45,320 nucleotides of DNA from Elysia marginata. Lineage: Eukaryota > Mollusca > Gastropoda > Plakobranchidae. The notes below the pieces were generated by a model. It worked only from the letters and a program-made list of their open reading frames with translations, was not told where the DNA came from and did no database searches. Of the stretch, positions 11,141 through 23,846 are shown piece by piece (the first letter of the stretch is position 1; every line of letters starts with the position of its first letter). The translations under genes and the position numbers were made by a program. The DNA lies in contig BMAT01002136.1 of the NCBI GenBank assembly GCA_019649035.1, forward strand, positions 452,696 through 498,015, read 5' to 3'.

Positions 11141-14100
11141 ATATCTTTCAAAAGGCCAGTCAACGATTGTATTCTTTAGAAAGTTACGATGCTTTTATAG
11201 TTTTATCAAATATCTCCCAATGTCTTTTCAGAGTTACAGTTCAAAGTTTTAGAATAACTTGTTGATTTAACAATAATAAATGAGCTGTACAAAAATACAT
11301 CTGGAGCAAAAGCTTGGGTCACTTTGAAATTTGTCGACCATCCCTGATGTAAAATGGGCGAGATCAGTAAGAAGCGAAACCAGGAAGGCTGTTCTCCTAG
11401 CCAGTTAGGTCAGAGAGTAGGTCGTTAGTGCCATGTAGCATCCATCTACTCTAGTAGTGACAATAGTTAGAATTGCATGTGCAAGCATAACAATAAATTG
11501 AATGATGAAAAATATTTATAAAAAAACAGGTTTGCTATAATTGTTTAAAATGTGATTGTTTAGGTATTATATGTATTATCCTCATGTCATATTGTGTTAT
11601 TTCGTCTTTGATGTTTTTGTTTCCCTAACGTTGGCAGAAAAAAAATTATCTCATCTTCATTGTTTATGAATCTTTTTTTTTACTTTACTTGTTTGAGTGA
11701 CAGAGCAGTGTTAGTCATTTATTTATTTTAGCTAATTAAGCAAAACTTTTGGCACTGAATAAAGCAAAAAGATTTTATAACGCAGATAATTTGGTCTTGA
11801 AAATAGTAAGCGTAATAGCTTACTTTGATTTTTCAATCTCTCTTGATGTTTTTCTAATCTGTAATACTACGTCCAAGTTTCTGCACGTGACTAAAGTTCT
11901 TACAGCCACAGATTTGTTACACAAGAGTCAGGTTACAGAACCAGATAAGAAAAATGGAACAGGTAACATACGTTGGTCTAATTTAAATTTGAAGTAGATC
12001 TAAATTTCGAAGGGATGCTTACATAGTAAGGACAGTTTATACATTTTTAAAGAAGAAATTCAGGGGAAAGTTTTAAAATTTTTTTTCTACTTTCTTTAAA
12101 TTAAAGGTTACGAGCTGTCATGCATATCAAAAACGCAATTGCATTTTTTATGGTAAGTTTTATCGTTTCTTTTTCTTAAACGACTTTTAACTATTTTTTT
12201 CAGATGATCTATATGAGAAGGATGTTTTACTTTCATATTTTCCGTGACTGAGCAATTTTTAAGTTTAAAAGAGGAAACATTTTTGATTTAACTCAAAGGA
12301 GTCGCACCCTAAAAGCCAACCCAAGTTCCCAGAATCGCGCCATTTATGCCAATTTATTTTCGCTCTGTAAAAAAGATTGGTAATAGAAAGCAGAGAAGAG
12401 TTTCTTTCTACGGGAAATTTCTAAATTCAACTAAAAAGATGCCTATCTAACAATACAAGTATAGCTGCCTCTTCACCGATAGCTTGAAAATGTTCAGAAA
12501 CTGTTGTACCTTCAAAAAAAAGCGAAACAATCTGGCATATTTCAAAACCAAATTTTTGTTATGGATCTAAATTAATGTGTCCTTAAAGGTTTTGGATGTT
12601 CTCATGCACCTAATTTTGTGCAGCTTTTAAGGTATTCAACAAAAAGCTTGGATTACAGTTTTCTGCAATATACTTTTTTTTTCACTCAAAAGCGACAAGA
12701 AAATTCCAAAAAGGCATCTCCAATGTCAGATAATTTATCTTAACCAGATTTTCCTCTTGCGTGTTTGCACAATGAAAAGCGTCTGTTTTCGAAATGTAAT
12801 CACGCAGAGAAGTTGGGCAGACCAGAGTAAGGAGCAAGCGATCAGTTTTGAAAGTTTGAGAGAGAATGTAGAGTTATGTTTCTTTTACTTAGACAAGGAA
12901 ATCTCGTTTATAAAAAAGAATGATTTCCTTGATAAGTACAAGACTCAAAGGTTTTGCATTTGCAGTCTATTGTTCTGGCCTGATTTCTATTTTTTTTAAA
13001 ACAATACAGCTTTTGTCTACAAATATATCAGGCTATTTAGTATTTTTTAACAATAGTTTTTCTGCATACCTGATTAACAATTCTAAACAAATACTTTTAA
13101 ACAGATGTGGGCGTTATTGTAAGGTTTTAAACTTTAAAATATGCTATTAATTGATTTTGTTTTCTTTCATCCTACATTCTGTATTTGTACCCTCTGCTTC
13201 GATGTGGAAACTGAGTCTTATGAATTCCAAAAAGGCTGGGCTACGGCTATTGTGTAGGAAGAAACTAATGTATCCCTATCGTACATTTAATATAGACCGG
13301 GTTTTTTAGTTGTTTGTTTTGGGGTTTTTTTGGGTCACTTTTTTTCAGCTCAAGAAGTAAATGCTTCTTGCAAAAATAAATGCAGATTGAGTTTAACCTG
13401 CCTGGAATAGGCATGATTTCTTTACCATTTCTCATATTGCTACCCATGGTTTGTTGTTTTTTTCCAAGACGTGTTGTTCCTTGCTCATTCACATGAATGA
13501 ATGCCCCGTATGGGTACCTAGCGCAAGATTTACTTCTTTTTTTTATATTTCCTTTACCCGTGCCATTTGCTAAATAAGGAATACAATAATAATAGCCACC
13601 CGTTTAAAATTTGGCCTATAAGTCTTACAACACAAAAATGTATTATTGTATTTGCGATGAATCATTGTGGTTTTTGTAACGTTTGTGTCTGTTCTTCTAT
13701 TTTTGTTCAATGCCTGTGTACTCTGTCATGTTAAGAAAAATGATCAGAAATGTTTAATTATACGCAGCAGTATGATTTGATAAATCGCAGTCAATGACAT
13801 GTCAAGAGTCATTTGTTCAGCTCCATGCAAAACTTAGTAGGAAACGAATAAGTAATATTTGCCGCGCTTGATATAATTATTAGAATGTTGTATGTCTTAG
13901 GATTTGTCATTTAGTTTTTCTTTCTCTTTCTGTCATAGCCGCTCTTTCTTTGATGTCACACGCTGTTTTGTCTTTGTTGTTGTTTGTTTTTATCGTGTAT
14001 TATTTTAGGAAGCGGGCAGGGCGGCGCTATCGTGGTCATGCTGACCTATCTCTGAGTTCACTGTGCACAGCATTCATAAATGTAGGTGTCCAGGTTTTAG

Positions 14101-14334
14101 TGCTTTGATAAAAAAAAATCACTGAATTTTTTAAAACAAAACTTAGAGATGTTTCTTTAAAGTCATTAAACCATATAAAGACCATTTCTGTATATGAATA
14201 ATTCTTTTTGTTGATTAAACCAAAATGTGTAGTTTAACGTGCTCCTGGTTTTTTACTCTAATAGTTTTCCCCCGTTCCATGCATGGATTTCAAAATTTCG
14301 AGAAAAAAAACTTTGCTCACCTCTTCCTTTCTAG
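11141..14334. other. Intergenic DNA upstream of the lipocalin gene
   Basis: No conserved coding sequence seen. Open frames at 11749-11997 and 12757-12999 lack family features. An ATG at 13953 opens a short frame beginning with a hydrophobic run (MSHAVLSLLLFVFIVYYF) that resembles a signal peptide. It could be an upstream exon of the lipocalin gene, but no strong donor was found. Confidence 0.4.
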
Positions 14335-14337
14335 AAT

Positions 14338-14602
14338 ATGATGATCTTTTCCATGAGTTTACCTGGAGTGCAGGGAAAATGTATGTTCCCTTCTCCGTCA
14401 AGCAACTTTACCCTCTCGGGCTATTACGGTGTTTGGTATGAGATCGGGAAGATCCAAACAGCGGGTGGTGCTGCGTTCGAAAAAGACTGTGTCTGTACAA
14501 CAATAGATGTCCAGCCGAGAACAGGTGGACAGCATGGTGACAGCACGGCTCTCAATAGCTGTAGGAAGTTGACTCCTACTGGAAAATTCCTCAACGCAAC
14601 AG
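14338..14602 (+). CDS. Lipocalin exon 1 (first recognised coding exon)
   Basis: Encodes residues 1-88 plus one base of codon 89, with the GxW motif and the conserved stretch GGAAFEKDCVCTT. The donor GTGACA follows at 14603 (phase 1). If translation starts in an upstream exon, this exon begins at 14335, after the TTTCTAG acceptor. Confidence 0.88.
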
Positions 14603-17600
14603 GTGACATTAATTTTGATTTGGACAATAAAATTTGTGTTCCCTCACTACCATGTGTACCAAATCAATATGACATCGCCCAAGATGGCGTTGTTTTGTGT
14701 TTTTTTTTTAATAATCACTGCTTTTGAGATCTTAGAATTCACTAATTGCCTAATATCAAAGGTTCCTCGGAATACATTAAATTATTTGTTCACCTGCAGC
14801 AGTGTGAAAAAAGAGACAACAAACTTCGCCTTAAAACTTAAAGTTTTTTTATTCATACTATAACCTGGACATTTTGGTACAAAGAAATGGGGTGAGTACT
14901 TTTTAATCTAATGAAGTTTCACCAATTTAAAAAAATTATGTGCGTGAGAAGGAAAAAAATTTGCATAAAGAATATTCTTCCTTGTAATAACTAATCAACA
15001 TTATGTGCCTTCATAGACTCAAACATCTGTGACTTAAACTAGCTAACTTTAAACATTACTTTATGAAAGAAATACTTAATGTTGAGAAGAGATCTTTCCC
15101 TACTATTGTATATTTCTTTTTTTTTTTTTTTGCCCGTGCCTTATCAAACTATAAAATTGACCCGGTTGCTTCAAATCTTAATAGGGAATGAGATTAGAGG
15201 TAAAACAAGAGTAACGTCCCTTTTCCAGAAGACAACACTCCAAAATACTATAGTGGTTATTGTAATCTAGACCTAGATTGTAGGGTAAGTTTCTTACTTT
15301 TATGAACGATATGACATCTAGAACTTAAAAGCTATAGAGCTAAATAAAAATTTTATGTTCAAAATAAATCTGCCGCATAAATTATAAAAAATTGTAATAT
15401 TTGTATTCATAAGATAGTGGAGTGACACCAGGAAAATTTCGCTACTCTTGTTGAAATCTCATTCCCTATAGTCGTTACAGAAAGGTTAGTTTTTTATATT
15501 ACTTTGTTGCTCTTTTGTGGGTTAGATTGTTATATCTATTTTTTATAAAAACCCTCCGCCCCAAAGAGCTGCGAGGGGGGCACTTCCCTCATTCCCGGTC
15601 CATAATGGACCCACAGTGTCGCCTCGGATCAAAATGTGTGCGCATATCTCGTGCTAAGGTGACATTGTTAATATTAGACCCTAAACTACTCTACTAGAAA
15701 AAGACGATAAAAGGGAGAGTGATGGAGCGAGAATATTTAATTGTAAGGGAGAGGAAAGTTTTTAGGTATGCAAAGACTAAAAAGCTATATGTCTCACTAT
15801 TGTATACTTATTTGATTTAGATATGTCTGAGTAGCATATTAATGTAAACCTCTTTTTGTATATTTAGCAATACTTTCAAATATTATCAATGTTTTTTACC
15901 TTTTGAATGCTGAAAAATGGTGAAGTGATACTTTGTCTACAGGAAAATGTAAAACGGTTGTATAGAACATTGAATAGTAAGTGTAAAAACCTTTTTCCAG
16001 TTATTACAAAATTAAAAATCCTGTAAGAGGACATGGTGTAAATAAATGTTAGTCTATTATTTAACACAAAAATGTTTTAATGAGTAAAGACTTAAATGTT
16101 TTAATTTGCTGTTATTGTCTTATACGGTGTTGATATTAATTTGTTTTATATGACCTTAATGATCCCGCTGCAGGTCAACTGACCGAGATGAACCGACCTG
16201 GCAAATGGAAGGAAGGATTCTTTTTCGCTGCTCCAAAAGTAGGTCATGATGCTACACAGGAAAAAAAAATAAAAAACAACCTTGCGTTATAGGTGGAAGA
16301 AACTTGAACTAGGAAGTGTTTATCATGGAACTCAATAAAAAAGCACTTCTCATAACAATGAAACACATTTTAACACAAATAATTTCATAACCAAATTTTG
16401 TTTTCTAAATTTTGCGGTTTCTCGGTTGGGAGCTCAACTATTTTCTTACCTCTGGTAACAGCTTATTATATAAATTAGTAAACTTTCGCTACTGACAAAT
16501 GCATGAATGTTAGGGGAGATAACAAGACAACTACTATTTTTAAAACCATGAGGCAATGATACCCCTTTCTCTTTGCTCTGCTTATTCCCTCCTTTCATAA
16601 TAAAATAAAATTTAGGTCCCTTGTTTGCACGGTAAATCGAACCATTAATAAATCTCATCCGAAATTTCTTCACTTACACGTGAGAGTCAATAACATAATC
16701 AAGTAAGTTCAGGCCGAAGAAATCATGTCTTTTTATCCATTTGAATTCACATGTTATCTCAAGCCCTCAATGAATTGTTGGCCTAAAAAAAAAAGAGAGA
16801 GAGCCAGAACGAGTGAGCGGGTGAGAGGCAGGCAGACTGACAGACAGACAGAGATCTAATTTTAGCTGGAAACCCTTTTTTTTTCAAAACACATAAAGCT
16901 AAGAATAAGGAAATATTGCTTTTTTCTTTCGCTATCTTCAAACCCTCTTTTGTTGCCAATATGTGGTATAGGTGATAAGGAAAAATACAAATGAAAACAG
17001 AGTCTACTTTTCTCGATACTTCTAAGGGTTTTCAGAAAAACAAGACTACCGTCCAAAGGCAAAACCTAGAAACTCTGAAATTTTCAAATATTGTCCATAC
17101 ATCGGCTTTGGAGGTCATCCTCTTCCTATGCACAACTCGATTATGCCCCTGCTTCAGTAATTTTAAAATATACATGAAATGTGTTTTAGTTGAGTAGTTA
17201 TAAAATAATATAATTTTTTGTGGATTTTCTCGAAATGTAATCAAGACTAGCTACTAGGTTTTACCTTTGGACGGTAGAGGAGCTATGGCGGTAGAAAGAA
17301 AATCTCGTTTGGTGATAAAAAAAAAGTATAAGATCAGGGAGACAAAGAAAGGAGATTGGAAAAGGTTGGTGGAAAGGAGGTGTAATGGTAAGGGTTGCGT
17401 GTTTAACATTTTGGAGGCTTACCGTTAATACATAGATTTCTTTCAAAGAGCTTGGTTATTTTTATCTTTTGCTTTTCTCATGCGCATTTCAATTTTATGG
17501 CCAGTATATTACATGAGGAAAAACCTTTATGTGAAAGACGCGAGTAAAATCCCTCTAAAGACAAAACTCTTTTAAGCAATCACTTTCGAATGTCTACTTT

Positions 17601-17995
17601 GAAATCCAAGGCAGTTACCTTTCTTTTTTCAATAATAAAGAAAAGTGTATATGTAGGTGTCTACTAAGTATGTCAAACTTTCTACTTAAGCTTGATTTAC
17701 CATGGCAGCACTAATAAGTTTTGATATCAAACGCAATATTTTCGCTTAGATCTGATCACATGTTTTACATCAACAGGTAGATTATACAGTGATCTACTTG
17801 GACAAGAACTTTGCAGTGGAGTATGACTGTGGGGATATTCTAGACCTGTATACCAACTATTGCATCCATATCATGGCCAGGGTGCCGAACCCGGACGCTG
17901 CTGGTGTACAGGCTGTGCTGAACTTCGCCGAAAAATTGGCTCTTAACACTGAGAATTTACCGTATCAAGCTACCCTGCAGAAAGGGTGTTGGTGA
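14338..17995 (+). CDS. Apolipoprotein D-type secreted lipocalin, three exons
   Basis: The spliced product (14338-14602, 16174-16238, 17777-17995) is about 182 residues, the usual size for this family. Lipocalins are eight-stranded beta-barrels that bind small hydrophobic ligands outside the cell. Three family landmarks are in order: the GxW motif in YYGVWYEIGKIQ (residues 29-40), the middle-strand VDYTVIYLD segment (111-119, the TDY-like motif) and the final-strand arginine in IHIMARVPNPD (R145). Several cysteines suit two or more disulfides, and two N-glycosylation sequons are present (N23, N86). All introns have GT-AG ends and consistent phases. The 5' end is uncertain: the first Met gives only a weak hydrophobic leader, a good acceptor (CTTCCTTTCTAG) sits directly before it at 14334, and a signal-peptide exon may lie upstream. 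The ligand cannot be read from the sequence. Confidence 0.9.
15182..15468. mobile_element. MITE-like element with terminal inverted repeats and TA duplication
   Basis: GGGAATGAGATT at 15184-15195 is matched by AATCTCATTCCC ending at 15466. The inverted match continues imperfectly for about 50 bp (AACAAGAGTARCG on both arms, then CACTCC). TA dinucleotides at 15182-15183 and 15467-15468 fit a TA target-site duplication, as made by Tc1/mariner-type transposases. The 283-bp interior has no coding capacity, so it would be non-autonomous. Confidence 0.7.
15540..15690 (+). repeat. Interspersed repeat, copy A
   Basis: GC-rich island sharing ordered blocks with 24655-24795: AACCCTCCGC, GCGAGG, CACTTCCC-CATTCCC, GTCCATA-GGAC, then TCTCGTGCTA-GGTGAC and TTGTTAATA. 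The family is unidentified. Confidence 0.7.
16174..16238 (+). CDS. Lipocalin exon 2
   Basis: Follows the acceptor CCGCTGCAG and encodes residues 89 (split codon) to 110, including TEMNRPGKWKEGFFFAAPK; it ends at donor GTAGGT (phase 0). The segment corresponds to the middle barrel strands. Confidence 0.9.
16239..17776 (+). other. Lipocalin intron 2
   Basis: 1.54 kb, GT-AG, AT-rich, with a GA/GACA-rich stretch near 16790-16855. No other feature recognised. Confidence 0.85.
17777..17995 (+). CDS. Lipocalin terminal exon
   Basis: Follows the acceptor CATCAACAG and encodes residues 111-182, from VDYTVIYLD to the C-terminal GCW and a TGA stop. It contains the conserved EYDCG, NYCIH and MARVPNP segments and the C-terminal helix (VQAVLNFAEKLAL). 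Confidence 0.92.
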   Translation, partial: VDYTVIYLDKNFAVEYDCGDILDLYTNYCIHIMARVPNPDAAGVQAVLNFAEKLALNTENLPYQATLQKGCW

Positions 17996-18076
17996 AGAAA
18001 GGTTGAGAGAGATGAGGAGGGTGGGGGGGGAGACAAAAAATGTGAAGTGACTTTTATTTGACAAAGTGACAAAGGT

Positions 18077-18082
18077 AATAAA
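18077..18082 (+). terminator. Lipocalin polyadenylation signal AATAAA
   Basis: Canonical AATAAA about 80 bp past the lipocalin stop, followed by T-rich DNA. Confidence 0.6.
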
Positions 18083-21000
18083 ATGAGTATTGTGCCTTTT
18101 TTTATTTGGCCGTTGAATTAAATCAGATTCTGATAACAAGCAAATAGTTTTTAACTAAATATTACTAATAAAAGAAAATTTGAAAACTTTTCTTTGCAAA
18201 CTCCAAGCATGATCATATTCATAACAGTGATTAATGATACTTTTATAACTATTATAATGGTAATGATAATGACAATATCAAAATGAAAATGATGATAATA
18301 GTAACAATGCTGGTGAGGGTGGTTGTGTTTATGATAATGATAAGGGTAACTAAACTCATCGTAATAACAATATCTTAAAATGTCAATTATTATCATTCTT
18401 AAAATAATAGTAAAGTTATAAAACAAAAAACAACCAGGGTAATTTTCATGTTAAGAAGAACAAAGAAACACATCGGTATAAGGACGTAGGAATAAAAGAA
18501 AATTTTAATGGACAAAAAGACCTAAAAAGGGTAACTATGATTAAGAATAATTATGGCATATCCAAATTACAATGTGATATAGAAGTGTGTTAAGCTACTT
18601 GTTGATATGAGAAAATGGGCGAGAGAATGAAAATGAGAGAGGCAGAGACACACACACACGCACAGAGAAGAAGAAGCAGAGACAGACAGAGGGCTGCCAA
18701 GAGAGAGTGAGAATAGGTTACGCATTCCGAAACGAGATAGAGGAAGCGATAGAAAGAGTACAAGCTGAGAGAAATGGAAGACCGTACACAAAAAAATAAT
18801 TAAAGAGATAGAGAGGAAGAGAGGCAGACAGAAAGACATACAGAGAGAGAGAGAGAGAGAGAGAAGAGTCTGACATTGGAAAATGATGAAAGCTCACGTT
18901 TCAATAAAACTAATTTTAAGTAAAGATCAGTTTTTCTATCTGTATAAAAGTTTTGCGATAAGTAAACAGTATTAAAGGTATGCTCTAATCAATGCACGTC
19001 GGTGTTGTTTTTTTTTATTCATTTAGCATATTATTTTTGGATGTTTCTACATCCAAAGCAACTAGCATAATCAACTTTGGAAACAAACAATTTGTCTTTA
19101 TTTTAACAGAGCTTAATTTAATCTTTTATCAGTNNNNNNNNNNNNNNNNNTGTTTTTGAAATGTGAATTTGTTTGTCAAAACGTAAGAAATGCTCAAATC
19201 CTTTTTATCTTTATGAGGTGTGCATACCGTAGATCTAGTAAAATATTGACGTGAACTTATATTTATCTATTTGCTTTTTTACACATTTATTTACTTTCAT
19301 GAAGAAATAGGAATTCCTCAAAGATTATATGTGTGATAAATCATCAAAAAATGTAGACAGAAATAGAAAGAATTCAACGATAGTCCTAATCACACCGTAG
19401 GCGAGACAGCGGTGTTTTAACTGGTTTCATAGTTTTGTTGAGCGCTTGTCCAGACTTATCAGAATAAACATCCTACGTATTTTCATTCTAGAATTCATTT
19501 TTTTTATCTTCAAGTGTTTCGATGGCAAATAAAGTTTTGTTGCAAAAAAATTTTAATTGAAGGCGTAAATCGCAATACAGGTTAAAGAGTTATTTAATTC
19601 TATGCCCTTTTTGAAAGATCTCGGGTTTAGCTGCGTCACATTATAAATAATTAGTATTACTCTCGATATGCAAACCAACGCTAGTAAAGATGAAATCTAC
19701 CATATTTAGTTACGCATAGTTATACATGGTTCATGTGTGGTTATGAAGAGTAAGATTGTTAAGTACAAGTGATTGATAATTTCCTTGTAAATCCTAAATT
19801 GATATTTGCTCTTTGATAATACAGTGATTTCCATGACAGGTGTTGAGATCTTTGAAAAACGGTATGTTATGCATTTAAGAAGAAAGTAAAAGCCTTTCCT
19901 TCTTTTGTTTTCAATTTCATCAAAAGGCCAGTTTTGATATTTCAAAAAAACATAGATAAAGTTTTTCATATAATTTTTTTTTATATTGAGTGCATAACCA
20001 TGTGCATAACAAATTTCAGCGCATATATCGCCTAAGCCTGTGCCCAGGATATTTTGTTTTTCTTATTAACTTTGCAAATATGACGACTTGATATGAAGTA
20101 AATCTAAGCTGTTAGGAAATTCTTGTTTTATTGAAGGTTTTAACTTCCCCTGCTCTGAAGCTCCCCAGATATGGTTATCCGAAATTTAAAATAGCATTAT
20201 GATTATATAATTATTTCGATTTATCTCTCTCTCTCTTTTATTTTCCTACATTTCTCCATTTCTTGTTCTGTTTCCTTCTTGTTTTTTTTTTTTTACATTT
20301 TCGGCTCCAACGTTAGATAAAAATTGTAGACGAACGTGTTTATCTAGATTCTACTAAATGGAGTCCTGAAAATAAAAAAAACAAACGCATCAAATTACAG
20401 CCCTTATTTTATTGAAGCACCAAATTGTTTTGGCTTTCAAAACAAAACCTACAGTTTGACGCCACATACAATTTAAAACGCCCAAAATGGGATTTCTTTA
20501 ACCTCAACTAAAAAACGCCGATGGGTGATATACAGATGGGAAAATGTTCCGTTTTTGCACGAGGAGACAAGCGCTTGATGTTAGATTACTTTAGAGAGAA
20601 ACCGACATAATGATTCTTGTGATTGACAAAAATCCATGTATAATATACAGCATTGTGAAATATTGGTAAAGCGCAATAAGGATACAAAAAAAGAGAAACG
20701 ATACAATTGCGACAAATGTCAAGAGCCCATCTGACACATCTGGAGTAGATTAATCTCATGACGCATCAGTCGTGAGATGCTGGTAGATAGAATTAGATGC
20801 AAATACACAAAACTTACACTTTGTCGAGAGGCGAAGCGAAAGCAAACAAAGCATGTGAGCAGAGGAGGGTTGGCCTTTTATCGGAACTGCCTGAGTTGTC
20901 AACGCTATTTTTTTTAGTTATATCTATACAAAAAGGACATTGCCAAATGTAATATTATGGGTGGTTTCATAACCCTGAAGGAAACAAAACATTTATGAAT

Positions 21001-22140
21001 GGATATTTCCTTGGTGTCAAATCATCTTCTTTATAAATTAAGCTTTTGAAGTTGTAAAGCTGCGTAATTTTTTCGAAAAAGAATTGAAACCATGAGGACA
21101 AAAAATGCCTTACAACAGTCTAAGTAAACCGGATGTGAGAAATTATAAATCTGAGGAAATACCTTTTAAATTGTTTTTTATTTATAGAATTTCATATATA
21201 ATTGCACAAAATTTGAATAGTTAAAAGTTCATACACGTGCCTTCTTCGGAAACCTATAAAAATGCATTGTTTAAACTAATAACGCTCTGCAGAGTGAATA
21301 TTGCGATATCCGACTGATTTTCCCTGGTTTTCAGTCAAACATTTTCATGTGTTTCAGCAAATGGAATATTGAAGTAAAAATTAGGTAATAATTCGATTAA
21401 TTTGTGCAAGTGAAAAAGTATAGACTTGCAAAAGTTGCTTTTACAGATTTTTTTCCGCATGGAATATATGAAATAAGGCAGGTTCTTATTTTTTTATTCA
21501 TATTCAGACTTTATTACTTACACTAGCTGCTTGTGTGTAGAATGCAAGGCTACCAATACTCAGAGAGAAGAAGAACTCACCGATCCTGATCTCTAGAAGA
21601 GCACTGAGACCTGGTGAGTGGCGACAGGGCTATTGCATGTACACGTACTATTTTCCTTTGCTAATTCATTATAGGGCAAAGGTTATGTGAAACAGGAGTT
21701 CCGTCTGTGGCGCCAATCGTCTACACGTAACGTTACATGTATTTGTTTCTATCTTGCACGCCTTGAGAAGCCAAGCAGTTTGCTTCACGATTGGGCTTAA
21801 CTGGAAGCAGATGTGTCCGATCCATGAATTTGCATTTCAATACATTTTGAGGAAGAAATCTTTTGTCACCCGATTTTTGAGAGAAAGATAAACCGTAAAA
21901 TGAATCACCAAATTTTGTGAATTGTAAGATTTTAACTGTATTTAGATCTAGTTAGCAGTTGAGAGAAGTAGCATTTAAGTGGAAATGCCCCAACTGTCTG
22001 CTTATAGCATGATCCGAACCTTCTTCTTATTGTAACTTCGGCACCCACCGCGTTGCTATTTAGAGAAACATAGCTTATACCATGTCACCGAGCGCTCTTC
22101 TCTTTCAATCTTGCGCTGCGATGTTTTATTTTTTCTACTG
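18083..22140. other. Intergenic DNA with simple repeats and a 17-bp assembly gap
   Basis: No gene recognised. It holds a degenerate ATA/TGATAA stretch (18170-18420), a GA/CA-rich stretch (18625-18866) ending in pure (AG)n at 18841-18866, and Ns at 19134-19150. The frames seen are short and AT-driven. Confidence 0.6.
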
Positions 22141-22215
22141 ACTTTTTGCTCTCGCTGTTTATTCAGTGTATCTCAGGCCTTCTCCCTGACTTCTCTCATG
22201 TACTGTCTTTATGTG
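22141..22215 (+). repeat. Direct repeat, copy 1 of about 75 bp
   Basis: Shares the ordered blocks GTTTATTCAG, TATCTCA, TTCTCCCTG, TTCTCTCATGTAC and GTCTTT with 22936-23010. Apart from several substitutions the two are colinear. The family is unknown. Confidence 0.75.
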
Positions 22216-22935
22216 TTTCAAGGAGCGGATTGGCGACATGGTATGAGCTGTGTCTTCTAATTTCATAGCGTCATAATCTTTCAATCATTTGATTGCGCAG
22301 TGGCTGCCCCCACCAATTATTGTAAATTTAGGAAGACATTATTTTCATGGCGCAAACTGCTTTTTTTAGATGTTTGAATGATCCTATGCACCAATCATCA
22401 ACTGATGATAGATGCGAACCTCTAACGTTTGCCTTTGAGAAATGTTTAGATATTAATTTTACCGTTTATTGTAAATGGCATTGCATTCTCTTATGATTTA
22501 AAAGGAAATCGTAATCCTCTATTTTTTCTCATTCATCATTGTTTGAAGGAAGTGTGAGGTTGACTAAATTTCGTGCACTTCTTGTTTTGTGGCATTGTAA
22601 TAATTTTATTCTTAACAGTTTTTTGTTTACTTTAACAAAATTTTCAATTAGCTTAGTAATTTTGTCGGAGGCTGAGGAATTACTTTAAAAAAGGATGACA
22701 ATGGAATTGTGCGAACGCACGCAATGACTTTTCCTTGACATGTTACGGTTGAGGTTATACAAAAAAAAAAACTCGAAGATTTGTAAATAAGTTATTTCCG
22801 ACAAGAAAAGCAACATTCATGTATTAACATCTTCATGATTGCATCATGCCCTGAAGCTTCAGATTGTTATGCAGGTGGAGCATTTTTAAGGGTTTGATTT
22901 CTTTCTTGTGCTGCTCTGACATTTTTTCCCACACA

Positions 22936-23010
22936 CTTTTTATTCTCATTGTTTATTCAGTCTATCTCATGCTTTCTCCCTGGTTTCTCTCATGTACCGT
23001 CTTTGATCTG
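22936..23010 (+). repeat. Direct repeat, copy 2 of about 75 bp
   Basis: Partner of 22141-22215, about 795 bp downstream and in the same orientation. Identity is roughly 85 percent by eye. Confidence 0.75.
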
Positions 23011-23846
23011 CTTTTTTTCTTTAGCAATGCAATTTTTAAAAAGAAAACTTTCAGGGGAAAAATCAGTTTACAGATGGATCTACCAGAAGTGCTGCAAAAC
23101 TTGGAAAACCCGCTCCTAGGCATGTGTTTGTTTTTATTCACAAGGCAATTAAATGTCGGCGCAATTCAAGTACTGCGCTTGATACAACGGAGCAATGAAA
23201 CTTGTTTCGTTTGGCGGATGCACCTGCCTGGGAGCTTGACAAATTTTATTAGGTTTGAGAAAGAATCGGATGCGAAAGGTGGCACGTATGCTCAATTTCA
23301 CGTACTCTTCCTACTAGTTCAAGAAAGAGCAAAATCATGCGCGCGGTGGCGCTCTTTCCCAAACTATTAAACACAGTTGGAACTCTCTTTAATTAAAAGG
23401 TCAGGGTGGACCGCCTGAAATTGCTGTCCTGAAAGATGGATGACTTTATGTTTAAGTCGTTCTGCATCGGTTTCCTCGCCTGGATTTTACCAACCAAATT
23501 ACCTTTTAAACTCACAGAGGAGCAGTTCCTTAATCGTATCACTCTGGGATGCTAATAGGAACTTGCCATGCTTGAAACTAGTAACTCATCTCATTAGCGT
23601 CTGGTTAAACGAAAAATTTGCATTCTTATCTGAATAAAACTTCTATTTTCATACCTACAAATTGACAAATTGCCAACTTTCATTTTTTAATATTCATTAA
23701 TAACAGAACCAATAAAAGCTGTAACTGTGTTCAAATCGACTTGACAAGTATATTTCGGACACGGAACTATAGCACTATAACCGTCTAAAGGTGTTTAAAT
23801 TAATTTTGTTACTGATTATAGCATTGTTCTGTTTTATTTATCTATT

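Larger units (their letters stand above)
14603..16173 (+). other. Lipocalin intron 1
   Basis: 1.57 kb, GT-AG, AT-rich. It contains a MITE-like element (15184-15466) and an interspersed repeat copy (15540-15690). Confidence 0.85.

Noticed and set aside
23060-23180. FTDGSTRSAAKLGK reading that resembles an RNase H motif of a retroelement
   Set aside because: Only the first motif matches; the frame stops soon after and no other RNase H residues follow in order.
22864-23370. 168-codon open frame on the plus strand
   Set aside because: No known domain, it overlaps the 75-bp direct repeat, and other frames in the area are similarly open. Length alone is not enough.
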